Assembly: GCA_039707655.1 (NCBI GenBank)
Contig: CM077666.1
Location: 394,153,886 to 394,217,885, forward strand
Direction: 5' to 3'
DNA from: Elymus sibiricus
Taxonomy: Eukaryota; Streptophyta; Magnoliopsida; Poales; Poaceae
DNA length: 64,000 nucleotides
The position numbers were made by a program, and so were the translations under genes. This document shows positions 45,101 to 56,664 of the stretch, piece by piece (position 1 is the stretch's first letter; the number at the start of each line of letters is the position of its first letter). The notes under the pieces were generated by a model. That model ran no database searches. It saw only the letters and a list, made by a program, of their open reading frames with translations, and was not told the origin of the DNA.

Positions 45101-47868
45101 GAAATTAATTGACTGTTATTTATCTGGTTGAAACTTAATGTTTGAGAGGATCGTCCTCTAAAAGTGCCAAGAAGGATTTTTGTCCTACTGTATGTTTACA
45201 ATACTCTCTTGCTGATGCTATGGATGACGAAACTCACGTCCTTCAATCCAAAAGCTAGAATTGCATTACAATCTGCTTGCTTCCGAGAAACCCGAACTTC
45301 AAAATGTTTGGGATAGTTATGTGATATTCTTGGAACTGAAAATTGTTTCCAGAAACAAACAAAGACTAAAAGATATATGATATCTAAAGAAGTGTTTTGT
45401 TTGCAAGTTCTAGTGAAGCGTTGAACTATGTTTAAGACTGAAATGCATAAGATCCAGAAGAACACCAGTCATGTGTTGATGGTGAGAACTTATAGAGAAA
45501 GAACAAAACCGAAGGATGTAATGAGACTTACACGCCTAGGGAAGTGCAGGGCTCACGCCACTCTTAAAGTTGATGTTTCTTCTAAGAGTGAGAGAAATAT
45601 TGAAGTAAAACTATAGAAGTAAAAGGCAAAAAGAAAAGAAGACTGGAATGTCCAGCTCAGGTATGAATGTCATACAAGTTATGAGATGTAGAGATGTTTG
45701 GTCAAGTAAAGTGTAGTTCTTGGGAAATATGATCAATTTGTTGATCACTGATTCTTCAGTATTGTGATTAAAAGGTTGATCACAAGGATATCTACTCAAT
45801 TGCATATTATTGCAAATCATTGCAAGAAACTTTGAACGGCCTAAATGACCAATAAATAATGAGGTTAAAATATTTGATGGATTGTAAAAGGTTACAGTAT
45901 TTCCATCAGTGTATTTCCTCTATATTTATTATCATAATTCATTTTAGAGTTTTTGTACACTCTAGCCCATTGCATAGAAGTTGCAAGGAGGTTGTTCATG
46001 AGAGAACAATAGTTGTTCGATGTTATGAACAAAAGGCCATACACCTATTGTGAATAAAATGTATGTTATGAATGGACGCAGAGTTTCTGCTCCCGAGCTC
46101 AAATGAGCTCGGGTGAACGCTAAAATCGAAAAAAATTGAAAAAAATTCAAAAAAATCCAATTTTTTTTGGAGAAACATTGACAAAAGTTCCAAGTGCTTG
46201 CAAAAATTCGTCATGAAATCACATTCCTACAAGGCGTGGAAAAAAAAATTGGTACTCTGAAAATGCTACTTTCAAAAGCATTTTGGAGCACTGAATTTGT
46301 TTTTTTTTTGCCACGCCTTATAGGAATGTGATTTCATGACGAATTTTTGCAAGCACATAGAACTTTTGTCAATGTTTCTCACAAAAAATAATTGGATTTT
46401 TTTTGATTTTTTTTCCGATTTTACTGTTCACCGAGCTCATTTGAGCTCAGGAGCAGAAAGGCACTTTCGGTTATGAATATTGATAATAAAATTGAACATC
46501 CATAACACTGACGCTAAATGTTGCAAGACTAAAAGAATACCATATTTGTGTGGCACTGCATTTAGTCACATTGGAGAAACCAGCATGGAGAAATTTCATA
46601 GTGATGAATTTTGAAGTCATCTGATTGAGAATCATCTGACACTTGCAAATTTCGTCCAATTAGTGAAGTAAACTAAAATACCGTTCACAAGCCATAGAGA
46701 ACAAGCAACAAAATAATTGGCAATATGCATATCGATGTGTGTAGTCCAATAAGTGTTGTTGCAAGCAGTGGATTTATCTATCTTCAAGGATGACTCAAGT
46801 AGATATTTACATTTACTTATTGAGACATAAAACTGGATCTTTTGAAATATTTCAGAAGGTTTTCAGAATGAAGTAGAATTTATTGTAACAAGAAAATTAT
46901 GTTTCTTTAATTAGATTGCAGAAAGGAATATTTGAGTTACAAGTTTAGCGAATGTCTGATGAGCTATGAAAATTATTTTATAGCTTGCAACTCCTAGAAC
47001 ACTACTAAGAGTAGAGTGTTTTAAGTAGATGCAATCAAGCTATGTATGACATGGCGAAATCAAAGATGACATTAATTATTTCGCCAATATACTTTTAATG
47101 TAATGCTTTAGAGACTGTGGTTTTTACACTGAAAAGAGCGCCATCAAATTTGTTGAAATAAGTGCTACTTTGTAGGTTATCCCAAATACTTGGGTATTCC
47201 TCTATCACTACGTTGAGGCAAAGTGTTTTGCCACAGAGTGCGGAAATTTTGAAGAAATTGTTTTCTACAAAAGAGTGAGTGGGAGGACAGTGCAACTCGA
47301 CAAGATTGCAGAATCTTCATGATCAGGTCGAAGAAAAGAAACACTGGAAGTAATTCTTGAATTTCCTACTGCGACTGATACGAAAGCCTCTACATGAGAT
47401 ATAGAGACTATGGTCGAACTTGCAACTGAACTATATATGTTGGGAAAATTCATGCAAACCTTGTGGTGTGCAGACAAAATATTGTTGGACAAACTGTGAA
47501 CCTATAATTCATAGAGAAGCGTTGATGGGCCCTGACTCTGGAAATTGGCTATATGCCAACATAATCCGAGATAGTATCCATTCACATAATTCAAGCTTAG
47601 AACTTGATGAACCCTTCGAAAGACTTAGAGTCTAAAGAATAGTAATGGATCTATAAACTGACAAAGATAAAAATATTTTATAATGCTTGACTTGTTGCAA
47701 ATAGTTTATGACAAGATCAAAGAATTGACTATGACGAGATTGTCCCATCATAGCAATACTTTAAGTCAGTTCGGGTTAAACTAGCTATTACTAAATATTT
47801 TAATAGATGGATGTCAAAATGATTCCCATAAGATGGAAATTGAACCAAGGTTGTATATTTGATACGGT
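45100..47868 (+). pseudogene. Decayed Copia gag-pol of the Angela-like element
   Basis: Most of this stretch is broken beyond confident assignment. Near the end the plus strand reads REALMGPDSGNWLYA, DEPFERLRV and KWIYK/TDKDK-like codons (about 47510-47680). Frame-shifted pieces of the next RT segment follow (LVANSL, DYDEIVPS, KSVR, AITKYF; about 47690-47868). These match the start of Copia RT (EAMxGPDSxKWLxA, NKWIYK, YDETFSPVA, SVRxLLAIAA). An Athila-like LTR then cuts it. A MITE occupies 46074-46469. Confidence 0.72.
46074..46469. mobile_element. Mutator-type foldback MITE
   Basis: This 396-bp element is an almost complete inverted repeat. The left arm TTTCTGCTCCCGAGCTCAAA pairs with the right arm TTTGAGCTCAGGAGCAGAAA. 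Inside, CATGAAATCACATTCCTA pairs with TAGGAATGTGATTTCATG. It is flanked by the 9-bp duplication GTTATGAAT at 46065-46073 and 46470-46478. Nine-base duplications are typical of Mutator elements. It has no coding capacity, and its transcript would form a long hairpin. Confidence 0.88.
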
Positions 47869-49260
47869 TGATAACCCACAAGTATAGGGGATCGCAACAG
47901 TTTTCGCGGGTAGTATTTCACCCAGATTTATTGATTCGACACAAGGGGAGCCAAAGAATATTTGCGAGTATTAGCAGTTGAGTTGTCAATTCAACCACAC
48001 CTGGAGAACTAAATATCTGCAGCAAAGTGTTTAGTATCACAGTAGTATGATAGTTTCAAGAGCAAAAGTGACAGTAGCAGTAGTAACAAAGGCAGTAACA
48101 GTAGCAGCAACGAAAGTAACTTAGCAAAGATCAATATGCGAAAAGCGTAGGCATTGGATCAGTGATGGATAATTATGTTGGATGACATTCATCATGTAAC
48201 AGTCACAACCTAGGGCGATACACAATAGCTCCAATTCATCAATGTAATGTAGGCATGTATTCCGTATATAGTCATACATGCTTATAGTAAGAACTTGCAT
48301 GACATCTTTTGTCCTACCCTCCCGTGGCAGCGGGGTCCTTAAGGAAACTAAGGGATATTAAGGCCTCCTTTTAATAGAGAACCAGAACAAAGCATTAGCA
48401 CATAGTGAATACATGAACTCCTCAAACTACGGCAATCACCGGAAAGAATCCCAATTATTGTCACCTTGGGATATGCGGATCATGACACGTAACAGGTGCA
48501 TATAACTTGCAAGATAGGATCAAGAACTCAAATATATTCATGAAAACATAGAGTGTTCAGATCTGAAATCATGGTACTCGGGCCCTAGTGACAAGCATTA
48601 AGCATAGCAAAGTCATACAACATCAATCTCAGAACATAGTGGATACTAGGGATCAAAGCCCTAACAAATTGACTCGATTACATGGTAAATCTCATCCAAC
48701 CCATCACTGTCCAGCAAGCCTATGAAGAAATTACTCACGCACGGCGGTGAGCATCATGAAATTGGTGATGGACGATGGTTGATGATGACGACGGCGTCGA
48801 ATCCCCCTCTCCGGAGCCCTGAACGGACTCCAGATCAGCCCTCCCGATGAAGAACAGGGGGTGGCGGCGGCTCCGTATCGTAAAATGCAATGATTCTTTC
48901 TCTTTGATTTTTTTCTCCACAAATAGGTACTTATAGCATTGGAGTTAGGTCAAACGGAGTTGCCAGGGGCCCACAAGCCTGCTTGGCACACCCTAGGGGG
49001 GTGGGCGCACCCCCAGGCTTGTGGCGCCTGTGGGCCCCCCCTCTGGTAGATCTTTGCGCCAGTATTTTTTATATATTCTGAAATAATTCTTCGTAAATTT
49101 TTAGGTCCATCTGAGAACTTTTATTTCTGCACAAAAACAACACCATAGCAATTCTGCTGAAAACAGCGTCAGTCCGGGTTAGTTCCATTCAAATCATGCA
49201 AATTAGAGTTCAAACTAGAGCAAAAGTGTTTGGAAAAGTAGATACGTTTGGGATGTATCA
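47869..49260 (-). repeat. Left LTR of element D
   Basis: This 1392-bp LTR reads TGATACATCCCAAACG at its start on the minus strand and GGGTTATCA at its end. It aligns with 54269-55660 over its full length. It inserted within Copia RT sequence of the Angela-like element. Confidence 0.88.
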
Positions 49261-49275
49261 ACTCCCCCAAGCTTA
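49261..49275 (-). other. Polypurine tract of element D
   Basis: The minus strand reads TAAGCTTGGGGGAGT directly upstream of the LTR start. The same sequence follows the right LTR at 55661 and occurs again inside the element at about 52926-52942. Confidence 0.72.
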
Positions 49276-50321
49276 ACTCATTGCTTGTCCTCAAGCAATT
49301 CAGTTGAAAAACTGAAAGTGATAAAGAAAAACTTTTACAAACTCTTTTGTTCTTGTTGTCTGTATATATACTTAACTAGCATCCAAGTTTTCAGCAAAGA
49401 TTATGAACTAACCATATTGATGATAACACTTAGGTCTCACATTTACTCATGGCAATAACATAACTAACTAGCGAGCAATAATAAGATATCTCGGATGCCA
49501 ACACTTTGTCAAAACAATCATGATATAATATGATAACATGGTATCTCGCTAGCCCTTTCTGAGACCGCAAAACATAAATGCAGAGCACCTCTGAGATTCA
49601 AGCAACGACTAAACATTGTAATTCAGGGTAGAGGATATCCAATCATGGTCACACCCAACATTAACTATACTCAATGCATAAAAATGACAATAGTGCTCTC
49701 CAACTGGTGCTTTAAATGAGAGGGTGATGACTCAACAATAAAAATAAAATAACATAAAAGTAAATGGATGTGCCCTTCGCAGAGGGAAGCATGGATTTGC
49801 AGCGGTGCCAGAGCTCGAGGCTTAAATTAGAGATGAAAATAATTTTGGGAGGTATGCTTTTCCTGTCAACGTTACGACCGAGAGTTTTCAATATCTTCCA
49901 TGCTAAACAAATTATAGGCAGTTCCCAAGCGGAAAGGTAAAGTTTACTCCCCCTCCACCATACCAACACAAGCCATGGCAAGCCGAATCCTCGGGTGCCC
50001 TCCATACCAACAACTTTTCGAGGGAGTTTGTTTGCATTATATAACAATTTTGAGCATAGGACTGGGCATCCCAAATACCAGCCTCTCTCGTGCAATGACA
50101 AGTGAATAAACACTCATCTCGAGAATAACCCACTTAGCATGGAAGATACTGACCGCCCCCTGTCGCTCCATGAGCGGTACGAGCACACAAAACAGATGTT
50201 CGTTTGAATATTTAGAGGTGGCACATGCAAATTTACTTGGAACGACAGAGTAATACCGTATATAGGTAGATATAGTGGAGTCATCCAGAACAACTTTGGT
50301 TTAGGGATTTGGATGCACAAG

Positions 50322-51897
50322 TGAAAGCACATTTGCTCCCTTGGTGGTTTTGGTAATTCATAACAACATATATCTCATTGAACTAATATCCATTCAAGAT
50401 TAAGATTTCAGGATGTTCAATGATTGGCATGGCATGGACTAGTGTTGTGGACCCCTCAAAATGCTAAGGACAAGAATTGGCAAAGATCAAGACTCTACAT
50501 TTTTGGTTTAGTGATCCAAGATCACATTGAGTCCATAGGAAAGCCAATACTATTAAAAGGGGATGAGGTGTTGCTTAATGGTCTTTTTGCTCAAGTGCTT
50601 AGTGACAGTATTCCTAAACCCTCAACCACTGTCTCTACCCAAATATGTCCTAAACCTAAAGTCCAACTCGGCCCCACCGAAATTTCCAATCCGGCCCCAC
50701 CGAGTTCATCCAAGACTTAGCCACTGCCAAACCCTAACAAATCGAATCCACCGAAATGGATCTCGGTCCCACCGAGATGGCCTTGCCAACTCTCTGTAAT
50801 CGTTTGCATTTACTTCGGTCTCACTGAGTTATGCATATCGGTCTCACCGAGATGGCTTGCCAACTCTCTGTTGCCTTATTGCTTCACTTCGGTCTTACCG
50901 AGTTGATGCAATCGGTGCCACCGAGATGAGGTTTGCCCTAGCCATTGCACTTCGGTCCATCCGAGTTGTTCGTATCGGTCCCACCGAGATTCCTAAAGTT
51001 CATATCTTTTACACAGTTCGGTGCTACCGAGATGATTGTTTCGGTGCCACCGAGTTGGGTCAAAAGTGTGTAACGGTTGGATTTTGTGTGGAGGCTATAT
51101 ATACCCCTCCACCCCATCCTTCTCAGTAAGGAGAGCCATCAGAACGTGCCTACACTTCCACCATACATTTTCTTAGAGAGAACCACCCACTCATGTGTTG
51201 AGATCAAGATATTCCATTCCTACCATTTGAACCTTGATCTCTAGCCTTTCCCAAGTTGCTTTCCACTCAAATCCTTCTTCCACCATAGCCAAATCTTTGA
51301 GGAGTGATTGAGTGCTGGGAAGACTATCATTTGAAGCACAAGAGCAAGGAGTTCATCAACAACACACCGTCTAAACCTTTTGGAGAGTGGTGTCTCCTAG
51401 ATTGGTTAGGTGTCGCTTGGGAGCCTCCAACCAGATATGGAGTTGAACCAAGAAGTTTGTAAGGGCAAGGAGATAACCTACTTCATGAAGATCTACCCCG
51501 AGTGAGGCTAGTCCTTCGTGGACGTAAGCCATGGTGGAATAGGCAAGGTTGCTTCTTCGTGGACCCTTCATGGGTGGAGCCCTCCGTGGACTCGCGCAAC
51601 TGTTACCCTTCGTGGGTTGAAGCCTCCATCAACGTGGATGTACGATAGCACCACCTATCGGAACCATGCCAAAAACTGCCGTGTCTTCATTGCGTTTGAA
51701 ATATCCTATCCCCTCTCTACATACATATGCAATTGCTTACTTTCCGCTGCTATACTCTTAGAATTGCATGTGTAGGGTGATGCTTGACATGTACTATTGC
51801 TAAAATCTGCCTTCAACTAAAATCTGGGAAAAGGTTAAGTTTTATTTGGTCAAGTAGTCTAATCACCCCCCCCTCTAGACATACTTTCGATCCTACA
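50322..51897. mobile_element. Solo LTR of an unrelated family
   Basis: This 1576-bp sequence runs from TGAAAGCACATTTGCTCCC to TTTCGATCCTACA. It is flanked by perfect ACAAG duplications at 50317-50321 and 51898-51902. Removing it restores the sequence GGATGCACAAGCAGTATT, which is also found uninterrupted in the A1 interior at about 7249-7268. TG...CA ends with a 5-bp duplication indicate an LTR. No interior is present. It carries an array of short inverted repeats (50660-51060). The family name was not recalled with certainty. Confidence 0.86.
50660..51060. repeat. Cluster of TCGGTnnnACCGA inverted-repeat motifs
   Basis: About eleven copies or near-copies of the motif TCGGT-NNN-ACCGA occur in 400 bp. 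Most continue as GAG(A/T)TG on one side. The spacer is usually CCC, CTC, GCC or similar. Copies lie 20-60 bp apart, several in pairs. The motif is palindromic in its arms, so it reads the same on both strands. Confidence 0.82.
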
Positions 51898-52960
51898 ACA
51901 AGCAGTATTCCCACTTAGTATAGGCGAGGGCTAGCAAAAAGATTGAGAAGCGACCAGGTAGAGAGCGAAAACGGTCATAGACATGCATTGCGAATAATTA
52001 ACATTGAACACGAGCATGATTAGGATATCAACACCCTGAACATAAATATCATGGAGGCTATGTTGGTTTTGATTCAACTACATGTATGAACATGTGCCAA
52101 GTCAAGCCACTCCAATTACTCAGAGGAGGATACCATGCTAACATACTACATCACAACCATTTTAATGCATGTTGACACTCAAGATAAATCATTATCCACT
52201 CCTAGCTATTTAAGCATGGCATGAGCAACTATAATCTCTAATTGTCATCACAAATATGTTTATTCATAACAATGCTGAATCATGAATACTGGGCTAAACA
52301 TATTTACAAAGACAAAAACAAGAAGAGTTCATACCAGTTTTTCTTCACCGCAATCACTTCATCAAATATCGTCATTATTGCCTTTCACTTGCATGACCGA
52401 ATGATGTGATAATAATAATAGTGCAAGTGTGTCATGGACTAAGCTGGAATCTGCAAACATTTATTCAAAGGAGAAGGCAAAATAATAGTGGCTCTTTGTT
52501 AGATCAACAATAAAGCATACGGGAGCCACTCAACATTTTCATCGTGGTCTTTCTCCTTATGACGACTCAACGAAAAGAAAAGAAATTTAGAGAAACACAC
52601 TAAAATATTTTTGGAGTTTTTAGGTTTTCTGAAGAAAGCAAATTAACGAAGGAAAAACAAAAACGAGAAAAACTATTTACACGGGAAAGCTCCCAACAAG
52701 TAAAAGAAGAAACGAGAAATCTTTTTGGGTTTTCTTTTACTACTACGAATTAACTAAGCAAGAAAGAAACTACAACTAATTTTTTTGGATTTTTGAAAGT
52801 TTTTTTTCAAACACACAAGAAGAAAGCGAAAATAAAAGTAACATGGATACACAATGAAAAAGGATGAACACCGACAACTGGAATGAATGTGTGAACAATG
52901 AATGTAATGTCGGTGAGAAATACGTACTCCCCCAAGCTTAGGCTTTTGGCCTGAGTTGGT

Positions 52961-54025
52961 CTACGGCCACGGGTCGAAGTCAGCACCTCCTGGATAGTAC
53001 TGAGGCTGCTGAGGGTCCCACTGGTAAATGGCCTCCTGAGGCTCCCACTGATAGATGGGCTCATGGTACGGCTCTGGCTCAGGTGCTGGCTCAGGTGCTT
53101 GAGGCTGCTCCAAGCCCCAATAAGCATAAATGTCCTCATGCATAATGATGTATCTGCCCCTGTGAATATCAAACAAAGTAGGCGCAGGCAAAGTAATAAT
53201 CTCACATGTACCCTGACTAAATACCAAGTTATACTGGAATCGTTTACGGCCCCTGTTAATAAAGTCATGCCCAACCATACTCTCGTAGTCAAGATGCATA
53301 ACAGGTAAAAGCCTCTCTTCCCTCTCATCATGCCTAATAGGGATCTCAAAGTGTTGCGCGAGACGGGAAGCATAAATACCACCATAGATAACGCCCTTCG
53401 AACGGTTGGTGTGCAACCGCCGGGCGACCATAGCACCCAAACTAAAAGTCCTATCAGCATAAAGCGCGTGGCGCAAAATAGCAAGGTCAGGCGAACTGAG
53501 TGTGCCACTCTCCCACCGACCAGTCAAACACCTCCCAGCAAATAATGAATAATAGCGCAAAATAGGGAAATGTAAACTAGCAACCCTAGCCTCAGAAACT
53601 CCCCTCGACTCCCCCATGGTAACCTCAGGGATGAAGTCCGCGACATCTCTACGATGTGGCTCTAATGGGCTGCCCTCGTTGGGAAGTTTGCATACCTCGC
53701 AAAAATCCTCAAGTGTCATCTCTTTGGGAATATCATACAAGTTAAATGACAAGGTGGGTGTATCTCTCCTAGCATTAAAATAAAAGCTTTGAACGAAAGT
53801 ATTAGTGAGGAGAAGATACTGATCACACTTATCTTCAAGGAACGGGATAATGTCGACGTTGTTCACCAAATGATAGAAATCGTCAAAAATCCCCGCATCC
53901 CTCATGAACGTGTTGCATGGCCATTCGCATGGCTGCACCTCGGCTGCACGAGGAAGAGTATACTTGGGCTTAGGAGCCTCCTTGTGGTTCCTGCTCGAAG
54001 AGCCCCTCAACCTCCACTTGAGCAT
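52961..54025 (-). CDS. ATHILA-ORF1-like retroelement protein, 354 aa
   Basis: This uninterrupted ORF on the minus strand is near the 5' end of element D. The N terminus is basic (LKWRLRGSSSRNHKE). The body has blocks resembling the plant Athila ORF1 family: FYFNARRDTPTLSFNLYDIP, TLEDFCEVCKLPNEG, LHFPILRYYSLFAGRCLTGR, LSSPDLAILRHALYADR and IYGGIYASRLAQHFEIP. The C terminus is rich in Pro, Gln, Glu and Tyr (PEPAPEPEPYHEP, then YQWEPQ-type repeats). The function of this family is not known; no catalytic motif is visible. It supports classing the element with Athila. It is one of the few intact long ORFs in the window. Confidence 0.68.
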   Translation of the reverse strand: MLKWRLRGSSSRNHKEAPKPKYTLPRAAEVQPCEWPCNTFMRDAGIFDDFYHLVNNVDIIPFLEDKCDQYLLLTNTFVQSFYFNARRDTPTLSFNLYDIPKEMTLEDFCEVCKLPNEGSPLEPHRRDVADFIPEVTMGESRGVSEARVASLHFPILRYYSLFAGRCLTGRWESGTLSSPDLAILRHALYADRTFSLGAMVARRLHTNRSKGVIYGGIYASRLAQHFEIPIRHDEREERLLPVMHLDYESMVGHDFINRGRKRFQYNLVFSQGTCEIITLPAPTLFDIHRGRYIIMHEDIYAYWGLEQPQAPEPAPEPEPYHEPIYQWEPQEAIYQWDPQQPQYYPGGADFDPWP

Positions 54026-54268
54026 TTTATTTTTCTAAAAATTTCTGAAATTTTTAATGACTCAAAATAAAAGTGAACAAAACTCAACAAAATTGATACC
54101 AACTACTCCCACATGTATCTAGAAGCTATATCATGCATCAAAACTACTTTGGACCATACAAATTTAACATGCAAGCTCATAAACATGGTCACCACAGCAG
54201 CAAAATTTTGCAAAGTATAAAGCACTAGAGCAAAAACTAATTGGAGCATTGGAGGAGTCACATACTCT

Positions 54269-55660
54269 TGATAACCCACAAGTATAGGGGATCGCAATAG
54301 TTTTCGCGGGTAGTATTTCACCCAGATTTATTGATTCGACACAAGGGGAGCCAAAGAATATTTGCAAGTATTAGCAGTTGAGTTGTCAACTCAACCACAC
54401 CTGGAGATAAAATATCTGTAGCAAAGTATTTAGTAGCACAGTAATATGATAGTTTTGATAGCAGTAGCAATAGTAATAGTAACAGTAACAGTAGCAGTTT
54501 GTAGCAAGTGTAAAGCAGCAACAACAAAGTAACTTAGCAGAAACCAATATGAGAAAGTCATAGGCATTGGATCGGTGATGATAATTATGTTGGATGATAT
54601 TCATCATATAACAGTCACAACCTAGGGCGATACACAATAGCTCCAATTCATCAATGTAATGTAGGCATGTATTTCGTATATAGTCATACGTGTTTATAGT
54701 AAGAACTTGCATGACATCTTTTATCCTACCCTCCCGTGGCAGCGGGGTCCTTCAGGAAACTAAGGGATATTAAGGCCTCCTTTTAATAGAGAACCGGAAC
54801 AAAGCATTAGCGCTTAGTGAATACATGAACTCCTCAAACTATGGCAATCACCGGAAAGAATCCCAATTATTGTCACCATGGGGTATGCGGATCATGACAC
54901 ATAATAGGTGCATATAACTTGCAAGATAGGATCGAGAACACAAATATATTCATGAAAACATAAAGGGTTCAGATCTGAAATCATGGCACTCGGGCCCTAG
55001 TGACAAGCATTAAGCATAGCAAAGGCATAGCAACATCAATCTCGGAACATTGTGGATACTAGGGATCAAAGCCCTAACAAATTGACTCGATTACATGATA
55101 AATCTCATCCAACCCATCACCGTCCAGCAAGCCTATGAAGGAATTACTCACGCCCGATGGTGAGCATCATGAAATTGGTGATGGTGGATGGTTGATGATG
55201 ACGACGGCGTCGAATCCCCCTCTCTGGAGCCCCGAACGGACTCCAGATCAGCCCTCCCGATGAAGAACAGGAGGTGGCAGCGGCTCCGTATCGTAAAACA
55301 CGATGAAACTTCTTCTCTTCTTTTTTTCTTGGGGAAAGAGAATTTATAGCGTTGGAATTAGGTCAGACGTCCACCTGTGTGTCCCACAAGGCAACAGGGG
55401 GGTCGCGCCCTGTTGCCTTGTGGGCAGCAGGTGGCCCCCCTTCTATTGATTCTTGCGCCAATAATTTTTATATATTCCATAAAAATTCTCCAAAAAGTTT
55501 CGTCCAAATCCGAGAACTTTTATTTCTGCACAAAAACAACACCATGGTAGTTCTGCTGAAAACAGCGTCAGTCCGGGTTAGTTTCATTCAAATCATGCAA
55601 ATTAGAGTCCAAAACAAGAGTAAAAGTGTTAGGAAAAGTAGATACGATGGAGACGTATCA
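54269..55660 (-). repeat. Right LTR of element D
   Basis: This 1392-bp LTR has the same length as the left copy. On the minus strand it reads TGATACGTCTCCATCG to GGGTTATCA, but the next bases are AGAGTATGTGACTCC rather than a primer-binding site. On its other side the interior start follows, so it is also the 3' LTR of the partial unit at 55661-56146. Confidence 0.88.
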
Positions 55661-56146
55661 ACTCCCCCAAGCTTAACTCATTGCTTGTCCTCAAGCAATT
55701 CAGTTGACAAACTGAAAGTGATAAAGAAAAACTTTTACGAACTCTTTTGTTCTTGTATCCGTATATAAGCTTAAATAATACCCAGGTTTTCAACAAAGAT
55801 CATGAACTAACCATGCTCATAATAACACTTAAAAACTACATTTACTCATATCAATGGCATAATCAACTAGAGAGCAATAATAACATATCTCAACTACCAA
55901 CAATTTGTCAAAACAATCATGATATAATATGATAACATGGTATCTCGCTAGCCCTTTCTGAGACCGCAAAACATAAATGCAGAGCACCTCCAAAGTTCAA
56001 GCAGTGACTGAACATTGTAATTCAGGGTAGAAGAGATCCAGTCATGATGCACACAACATTAACTATACTCAATGCATAAGGATGACAATAGTGCTTAGAG
56101 GATTGGCGCTTAGTGCAAGAAGGTGAGACTCAAAAATAAAAGTAAA
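55661..56146 (-). other. Partial second interior of element D
   Basis: This matches 49261-49740, starting with the polypurine tract. It diverges after the GACAATAGTGCT block and stops near 56146, where unrelated sequence begins. Confidence 0.78.
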
Positions 56147-56448
56147 GGGTTTTCTATTTTTGTGCCCCTGGTTCCTTAGTTGTGCTCAGTTTTGCCCACG
56201 CTCTAAACTTTTGCTCACTTTTCCCCACTCCCTTGTCTGAAACCCTCAGAAATGCTCAAACTGGACGTTGCCATCGGGTCAATGGTTTGACCGTTAACTG
56301 CTGACAAGTGGGGCCACGTTAGACTTTTTTTTGCTCGTTGTTGGAGTCGGGCCGCGTAGGACGGATGGGCCGTGGTTCGATGATTCAGTCTGCTATGCAT
56401 GGGGGCATCTTTGACCTTGACCTGCATGCATGCGCGCTGCCAGGATTC
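56147..56448. other. Unassigned sequence starting GGGTTTTCTATTTTTGTG
   Basis: The boundary with element D is abrupt. The sequence up to about 56330 (TGCCCCTGGTTCC, TTTTGCCCACGC) looks like the end of a repeat family, possibly a DNA transposon, but no opposite inverted end was found. No ORF is credible. Confidence 0.35.
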
Positions 56449-56664
56449 AGTGCTGCTGGCCACGGCCCACGGCGCCGACGCAGACAGCTGCTGGCCACGC
56501 GTCGTTGCAGAGAACTGCAGGCCACAACGCCACCGAAGACAGCTGCTGGCCACGTCGCTGCGTACAGCTGCTGGCCACGCCGCCTCCGTGGACAGCTGCT
56601 GGCCACGCAGCCGCCGCGGACAGCTGCTGGCCACACCGCCGCTGCACACACAGCTGCTGGTCAC
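56449..56664 (+). repeat. 28-bp minisatellite with CAGCTGCTGGCCAC core
   Basis: Exact cores CAGCTGCTGGCCAC start at 56485, 56540, 56565, 56593 and 56621. Variants are at 56449, 56512 and 56651. Spacing is 25-30 bp, mostly 28. The core contains a PvuII palindrome (CAGCTG) and GGCC. Because 28 is not a multiple of three, ORFs across the array change frame at each unit, so it is most likely non-coding. Confidence 0.88.

Larger units (their letters stand above)
30905..47868 (+). mobile_element. Angela/BARE-like Ty1/Copia element, 3' end lost
   Basis: The 5' LTR (30905-32213 plus 43140-43625, about 1.8 kb) starts TGAAAATATGCCCTAGAGGC, the hallmark of BARE/Angela LTRs. It ends TTTCCCAACA followed by a degenerate methionine-type primer site. 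The interior has the leader repeats and Copia pol remnants in the right order on the plus strand. A Gypsy element is nested in the LTR (TSD CTTTC) and a MITE in the interior. The element is interrupted at 47869 within RT by an Athila-like LTR, and its remainder is not seen in the window. Confidence 0.82.
49276..52925. other. Non-coding interior of element D (with solo LTR)
   Basis: AT-rich sequence without credible ORFs. The part at about 49680-50320 matches the A1 interior near 6640-7270. It is interrupted by a solo LTR of another family (50322-51897). No RT, protease or integrase was seen. Confidence 0.6.
47869..56146 (-). mobile_element. Athila-like retroelement D: LTR, interior, LTR, partial interior
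   Basis: Two LTRs of equal length, 1392 bp each (47869-49260 and 54269-55660), start TGATAACCCACAAG and end in TATCA. To the right of each follows the same interior start (ACTCCCCCAAGCTTAACTCA), a polypurine tract when read on the minus strand. The right copy of that interior is cut at about 56146. Orientation is minus. At the right end of the middle interior no primer-binding site is found next to the LTR. The structure looks like two elements sharing an LTR after unequal recombination. No target duplication was found at the outer ends. Confidence 0.8.

Noticed and set aside
50660..51060. CRISPR-like spacing of the TCGGT palindromes
   Set aside because: Repeats are short and diverged, spacing is irregular, and the setting is a plant LTR. 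It is not a CRISPR array.
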